This document shows, piece after piece, positions 59,477-64,000 of a DNA stretch of 64,000 bases. Position 1 is the first letter of the stretch. Each line of letters starts with the position of its first letter. Source of the stretch: Callorhinus ursinus (lineage: Eukaryota > Chordata > Mammalia > Carnivora > Otariidae); contig NW_020313143.1 in the NCBI RefSeq assembly GCF_003265705.1, positions 85,630 to 149,629 of the forward strand, read 5' to 3'. The notes under the pieces are model-generated. The model was not told where the DNA came from, ran no database searches, and was given only the letters and a program-made list of their open reading frames with translations. The translations under genes were made by a program, and so were the position numbers.

Positions 59477-60277
59477 TGGAAGGCATGTCTCAGGATTCTG
59501 TTCGTGCCTTCACCCGGACATTCATCGCTACCCCTGTCAGCAGTTACAGGTGAGTGCTTTGTTGTGGGTGGAACACCCAGTTCAGTATGAGTTCAGGGGT
59601 ATGGGAATGGGGAGCTACAGGCTTCGGGGTGTTCTCAATATTGTGAAAAGCCAACAGGTACAACCAAGGAATCATGTCTCCTAGTGATTAAGAGCATCGG
59701 CTCTGGAATCAGATTATGGGTTCTTTCCCTGATCCCAACACTCACTAGTTTTGTGAACTTTGTCAAGTCACATGATCTCTTTGTGACCCAGTGACTTCCT
59801 CTGAAAATGGAGATTAGACTGTCCACTCCTCGGCAGTGTAAATATGGGTGTAAAATTGTCTGTGGTTTGGGGATAAACCTATAAATGTAGTGAAATTGGT
59901 TAGACAGTCTCTCCAAAGGTTGGCTCTGTGAAGGGTGAAGGAAAAGTAGAGATACCAGCCAAGGAACCTGGGTGGCAGGCACAGTAAGAGTATGGAAAGG
60001 ACCTGGTTGCTGAGTGGCAGTGGAAGCAGGATCGTTGTTGGGGTGTGGGGTTGTCTATCTGTCCAGTTAATAAGGTCCCATTTTTTTCCTTCAGTCTATG
60101 CATCGTGAATGATGATCTGTTTGTGAAGGACGCCAACCCCAAGGAGACCCAGAGCACATTCTCTATCCCAGTGCCCACACCCTCCTGCAGCTCCTGGCCC
60201 ACCCTTTGCCAGAAGCAGCAGGAAATGGGGCAGACTTTCTCCACCCAGTCTGGGATGAATTTCCAGTGGTCTCAGAA
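59477..60277 (+). CDS. NXF3: NXF3 exons 18-19 (end of NTF2-like domain, C-terminal tail)
   Basis: Exon 18 (59477-59549) encodes [20 protein letters not shown] then VSSY; its acceptor 'cgttgttgaag' has a weak pyrimidine tract. Exon 19 (60095-60277) encodes [40 protein letters not shown] and [20 protein letters not shown]. This closes the NTF2-like domain and includes the linker that in NXF1 precedes the UBA domain. Frames are open and the donor 'gtgagt' is good. Confidence 0.92.
59680..59850 (+). mobile_element. MIR element in NXF3 intron 18
   Basis: A clear MIR order: 'gtgattaagagcatcggctc', 'ggaatcagattatgggttct', 'ttgtgaactttgtcaagtca'. Confidence 0.8.
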
Positions 60278-60425
60278 GTGAGTGCTGGGGGTGCATGGGG
60301 ATAGGAGGGAGCTGGGAGTAACCAAGATTGAATTATGTCAACTTGCAGGTAATTTGTTTTGCTCATTTAGTCCACTCATTATCAACCCTGAACATTATCC
60401 TTTCATTACTTATAAGCTAAGCAGT

Positions 60426-60480
60426 TTGTTTATTTGTTTATTTATTTATTTACTTACTTACTTACTTACTTACTTATTTT
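60426..60480. repeat. (TTTA)n/(TTAC)n microsatellite in NXF3 intron 19
   Basis: A compound tetranucleotide array of TTTA units followed by TTAC units. Confidence 0.92.
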
Positions 60481-60731
60481 TAGCTAGCCTGTTTTTTAAA
60501 ACAGTTGTTCATTGCTTTCCTAAATCCATGGACCTGCACCTTTATTGACAGACATTTTGGTTTCAGGAATTTTTCCCAGTACACACTGTGCCACAGGGCT
60601 CATTCCACTGCCTAAGTTGTGATAAATGTAGTGGCGTGTTTCTTTTGCATGGATTGGGAAATGGTACTGTGCAATCAGATTGTCTCCAGCTTTAGTTTTA
60701 ATGGATGTCAGCTGTGCTTTCTCCACACTAG

Positions 60732-60781
60732 GTAACTTCATGACAGCCAGTGGGACTATATTGGTTCTCACATGGCCCAAG
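60732..60781 (+). pseudogene. NXF3: NXF3 exon 20: terminal stop and fossil UBA exon
   Basis: The first base completes Lys (AA|G), and the next codon is TAA (60733-60735), giving the ending WSQK-stop also known from human NXF3. Beyond the stop the reading LHDSQWDY still resembles the UBA start of NXF1/NXF2 (LQDNNWDY in NXF1), so the exon is a fossil of the nucleoporin-binding UBA domain now serving as 3' UTR. Acceptor 'tccacactag' and donor 'gtgagg' are intact. Confidence 0.85.
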
Positions 60782-60891
60782 GTGAGGTTCAGGAATTCAG
60801 GCCAAATGAGCCGAAACTGGGTGGCCTGGGGAGGAGACTCAGGGCTCCTGGCTCTGCTGATCTCCCAACTCCCTCTCTTCACTTCCTCCAG

Positions 60892-61160
60892 GCCAAGCAC
60901 ATGATCCCAGAGGAGACCCTCACTCAGACTCATCCAGGATCCTGAGAACACAACCCTGACAAGAAACTGTTTTTGTAGTCATCTTCATCATCTTTGCTGT
61001 CTATTTTCTCTAGCCTGAGTTAATCTCTGACTGAGCGGGAGGTTTGCTGGGAGCTGGGAAGCCAACGTTTAACTGACACTAATCTGCTCAAGGACCAACT
61101 GCGTATTTTCTCACCCGGGATCCCCGATTCTCTTCTTAATAAATAGTGGCATTGTGTGTT
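60892..61160 (+). other. NXF3: NXF3 last exon, 3' UTR
   Basis: After the acceptor 'cacttcctccag' it begins GCCAAG, as the last coding exon of NXF1 does (Ala-Lys), and the fossil reading AKHMIPEETL still recalls the UBA end. It lies beyond the stop and is therefore untranslated. The cleavage site is estimated about 15-20 bases past the poly(A) signal. Confidence 0.75.
61138..61143 (+). terminator. NXF3: NXF3 polyadenylation signal AATAAA
   Basis: A canonical AATAAA hexamer is followed within 15-30 bases by a GT-rich stretch (ttgtgtgttatgttg), the usual downstream element. It is the first such combination after the last exon. Confidence 0.8.
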
Positions 61161-61373
61161 ATGTTGAATCTCTGCAAAATCCATTCAAGGCCTGTATTTT
61201 GATCACTGGTCTACAGAGAAAGAAAAGGAGATCCAAAGAGGGTCAGTGACTCTTGGAGAACAGTAGGGTAGAGACTCAAATACTAGACCTCTCTTTAAAG
61301 CCCAGGCTCTGTGTGTGCCCCATGGCTGTGTGGCTACCAGGGTGGGGGATGTTCTCTTATTCTGTTATACCTG

Positions 61374-62068
61374 GGGATAGTGTTCTGTGCCCCTAGTGTA
61401 TTAGTCAAATATTTTAAGGCAGAGAACAGTATTCTTTCTTAGCCACACAAATCTATTCAAATTTAAAAGCAATCCATTTAGGGGAAAACAGCATTAAAGA
61501 GCACAAGAGAACTTGGGAAGAATAAATTGCCATCATATATAACTTATATTGTATTAATATCCTTGACATATAAAGGAATCACTAGAAAGAGGGAAACAGG
61601 TATCAATCAAGAATTGTTATTAAAATCAATAGGAATACCCAAGATATGCATGAAATCTATCCAACCATAATAACCTACAAAAACACAACTGCAAATATTT
61701 AGACACGGTACTAAATGAGAAAGTAAAGCTGACCTGGAGGCTGGTATTCTCTGTCCCCAGTGTTCTAGTCAGATATTTTTATACATAGAATAGTATTACC
61801 TTCTTAGCCATATACATCTATTGAAAAGCAACCTGTTTGAAGAAAAGCAGCATTAAAAAGCACATGAAAATCTTGGGATAAAAAATTGTCCTCATGTATA
61901 CCTGATATAAATATCCTTGATATATTTAAAAAAATCAGTAGATCAGATACTGAGATCAACCTAAAATTCTTATTAAAAGTAAATAGTAATGCACCCAAAG
62001 TCTATGAAAGTCTATCCAAACATAATAATAATAAAAACACATTTGCAAACTTTGAGATAAGATACTAA
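61374..62068 (+). repeat. Diverged tandem duplication of about 340 bp
   Basis: Copy 1 (about 61374-61714) and copy 2 (about 61741-62068) share, in order, 'ttcttagcca', 'aacagcattaaa/aagcagcattaaa', 'gagcacaagagaacttggg/aagcacatgaaaatcttggg', 'tatccttgac/tatccttgat' and 'gtactaa/atactaa'. Neither copy codes for protein, and the family is unknown to me. Confidence 0.85.
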
Positions 62069-62121
62069 TATATATATATATATATATATATATTGTGTGT
62101 GTGTGTGTTTGTGTGTGTGTG
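62069..62121. repeat. (TA)n(TG)n microsatellite
   Basis: A TA run directly followed by a TG run, at the right edge of the tandem duplication. Confidence 0.93.
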
Positions 62122-63440
62122 TGCACGCACGTGCGTGTGTATCTGTCTGTGTTGATACACTGTATAGGATGTGTAGAAAACTCACTAATTATAAAAGTAC
62201 ATTGTGTCAGGTAAAAATATTTGGAAAAGACATAACCTCTTAGAAGCAGGATTTTTTTTTCTATAGGTCAGAGAACCCCCCCCCCGGTGTGTAAGGTACC
62301 TATTGGGGTCTGGAGGAGATGGAGAATTATTGATATGAGGAAGGCCCCTCAGAGTCAGTTCTGGAAGGCGTTCACAGGTGGACCCTCCCTTGAGGCCTAG
62401 GAGCATAGTGGAAGGAGGGGGTTCAAATGTAGGGGCAGACCTTGTATGCCTTCATGAGCAGATAAGTAAACAGCCCTTCAGACCTATGCCTCCTGGGCAG
62501 CCTCTAGGTTGCTACCATCTATGGTTGAGAACTAGGAATGCTCCCCTAATTACTTCCATGTCTATTGCAATCCTTATTCTCCATCCTGTTTATAAAACAC
62601 ATAACTACTCAATCAAAATCGGGCAGGTCTGAGGCCACAGGAAATTACTCAGAATAGGAAAGGCAAAAGCAATCCCAAGGTTCCCAGCCTGGTATCTGCT
62701 GGGACACCTGCCACCTGCTAGGACACCTGCTGGGTGGGAACCTGCCATCCTAGCTCTGATGTTTTTTGCCTTACAAGGGTCCTGCTCAGATGTTTATCTT
62801 CTATGCACCCAATGAAGCTTTGGGTTAAGGATCAAGATCATAACCCATTTCCTTTTGTTTCATGTGCTTTTGTGACCCTAGTTTTTTAACTTTTTTGTCA
62901 TCCATTCTCTCTGTATCAGCAGAAAGACTGCCCTCCTATGTCATCACTGGGTGTTCTGTAAGCCAAAGCTTAATTTTATATGTAATGGGGACTTATGAAG
63001 ATTTCTGAATGGGTGTAGTGACAAAATCATCTTCCTTTTGAATGCCAGTGACAAATATATATTAACAATATAAATATTATAAATATGTATATGTATACAT
63101 ATATATTTCCATACCTAATCTTACCAATTAATAACTATCCTTTTTTTAAAAAATTACTAAAACAGAAATTTCTGTAGTAATTTTAACAACGAGGGTGTTA
63201 TGCTCAAATTTTTTGAAAACACACCTGCTTTTGAAAATGCAAATTTGTTCCAGTTCTATTGAGTTTATCTGAGAGAAACACTAGATAAAAGAGGATAATT
63301 AGACCCAACTGAACCAAGCCACAAACCTCAAATATCTACCAGCTCCCTCAGTTCACAGTGTTATCAGCCACACCCATCCACATTTGATGTTAGCATTTTC
63401 TGTGTGATTCAGTTAGCTTTCTTTCCACCACTTGATCTCT
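62122..63440. other. Gene-free stretch
   Basis: No gene is recognised. There is a C run at about 62277-62286 and an AT-rich tract at 63050-63110. Confidence 0.5.
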
Positions 63441-63850
63441 TTACTATGTATGCTCTGATCAATGAACATGGTATGTCTCATCATGTATTTAGATTTCATC
63501 ATTATTTTGTAGTTTTCAGCATACAAGTCCTATAAAGGTTTCTTAAAATTACACCTAAATATTTTTGAGTGATTGCAAATGACATGGAGCTTTTAGGTTC
63601 AAATTAGAATGTCTATGTGTTCATTGCTACTTTATAGACATGCAATTGGTTTTTCCATTTATCTTGTATCCTATTACCTTGTTAAACTCACTTACTAGTT
63701 TGAAGAAGTGTCTGTGTGTGTGTGCGTGTGTGTGTGTGTGTGTGTTTTCCTTGGGATTTTCTACATAGACAATTATGTCATCTGCAAATAAGGAGATCTT
63801 TTTTTCTTCCTCTCAAATCTGTATGTCTTTTAGTTCCACTTTTTAAATTT
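63441..63850 (-). mobile_element. Old LINE-1 ORF2 fragment, antisense
   Basis: The + strand carries reversed RT-region phrases ('tgatcaatgaacatggtatg', 'cttgtatcctattaccttgt', 'attatgtcatctgcaaataa') in the same order as the younger antisense L1s. A (TG)n array lies at 63713-63745. Confidence 0.8.
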
Positions 63851-63890
<40 letters not shown>

Positions 63891-63952
63891 TCCTTTTCTT
63901 TTTCTTTCTTCTTTCTTTCCTTTTCTTTCTTTCTCTTCCTTCCTTCCTTTTT

Positions 63953-64000
<48 letters not shown>
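63851..64000. repeat. (TTTC)n microsatellite, cut by the window end
   Basis: TTTC/TTCC units fill the last 150 bases and continue beyond the window. Confidence 0.95.

Larger units (their letters stand above)
49904..60735 (+). pseudogene. NXF3: NXF3, nuclear RNA export factor 3, probably disrupted
   Basis: NXF proteins carry mRNA through nuclear pores. NXF3 binds RNA and the NXT1 partner, lacks the nucleoporin-binding UBA end, and in human leaves the nucleus by the CRM1 route with testis-biased expression (family knowledge). Exons inferred here: 1 (..49907), 2 (52895-53069), 3 (53291-53444), 4 (54102-54185), 5 (54280-54384), 6 (54498-54578), 7 relic (54700-54769), 8 (54925-55013), 9 (55135-55242), 10 (55408-55517), 11 (57315-57351), 12 (57702-57770), 13 (57856-57911), 14 (58051-58158), 15 (58279-58337), 16 (58452-58567), 17 (58660-58702), 18 (59477-59549), 19 (60095-60277), 20 (60732-60781), 21 (60892-~61160). 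All but exon 7 have GT/AG borders and compatible phases. NXF3 was preferred over NXF2/NXF5 because of HQQQDGD, KQDQT and the terminal WSQK-stop. The broken exon 7 makes a full-length product impossible; skipping exons 7+8 leaves 522 codons (human NXF3 is 531). Confidence 0.85.

Noticed and set aside
49904..60735. Assignment to NXF2, NXF5 or NXF1 instead of NXF3
   Set aside because: The N-terminal segment (HQQQDGD, KQDQTQANM), the exon 10-12 segment ([10 protein letters not shown]) and the end at WSQK-stop fit NXF3 best; NXF1 and NXF2 continue into a coding UBA domain.

Overview
The window is mammalian nuclear DNA, with spliced exons, LINE-1, ERV-L, MIR and L2 relics and many microsatellites. 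At least ten copies of the tRNA-Lys-derived CAN SINE place it in Carnivora. Their head and body sequence resembles the arctoid type (bear, seal, mustelid) more than the canid or felid types. That species inference rests on remembered subfamily differences, not on a search. The only host gene I can support is NXF3, which in human lies on Xq22, so an X-chromosomal origin is likely.

Layout. 1-4.0 kb: gene-free, with L2/MIR remnants and one SINE. 4.0-10.45 kb: a three-level nest of LINE-1 insertions plus a SINE. 10.5-11.15 kb: a solo LTR with a 6-bp target duplication. 12.7-14.8 kb: old L1 pieces and a SINE. 14.8-17.6 kb: ERV-L integrase/dUTPase remains, partly head-to-head, ending in an MLT2-like LTR. 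18.2-30.4 kb: a SINE, an old L1, a second MLT2-like LTR and two younger antisense L1s; the second L1 reaches its own 5' UTR but lacks the middle of ORF2. 31.8-32.3 kb: a COX7A2 processed pseudogene with clean target duplications. 32.3-49.6 kb: gene-free apart from L1 and SINE insertions, microsatellites and a 10-N assembly gap inside a GAAA array. 48.76-48.80 kb: a near-perfect heat-shock-element array. 49.9-61.15 kb: NXF3 on the + strand. 61.2-64 kb: a diverged tandem duplication, an old L1 and a TTTC array.

NXF3 was reconstructed exon by exon from splice signals, reading phase and similarity to NXF-family proteins. It has an N-terminal region, a Tap-type RNA-binding domain (exons 4-6), remnants of the leucine-rich-repeat region (exons 8-10), an NTF2-like domain (exons 12-19) and a stop at the first codon of the former UBA exon. 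Exon 7 carries two independent lesions: its acceptor AG reads TG, and it contains an in-frame TGA. The standard full-length mRNA therefore cannot be translated through. Skipping exons 7 and 8 together would restore an open frame of 522 codons. The locus is either a recent pseudogene or a gene with a rewired transcript.

I found no CRISPR array, operon, bacterial system or clearly novel multi-gene system. The observations most worth following are the NXF3 lesions, the heat-shock-element array upstream of it, and the structure of the mobile-element nests.
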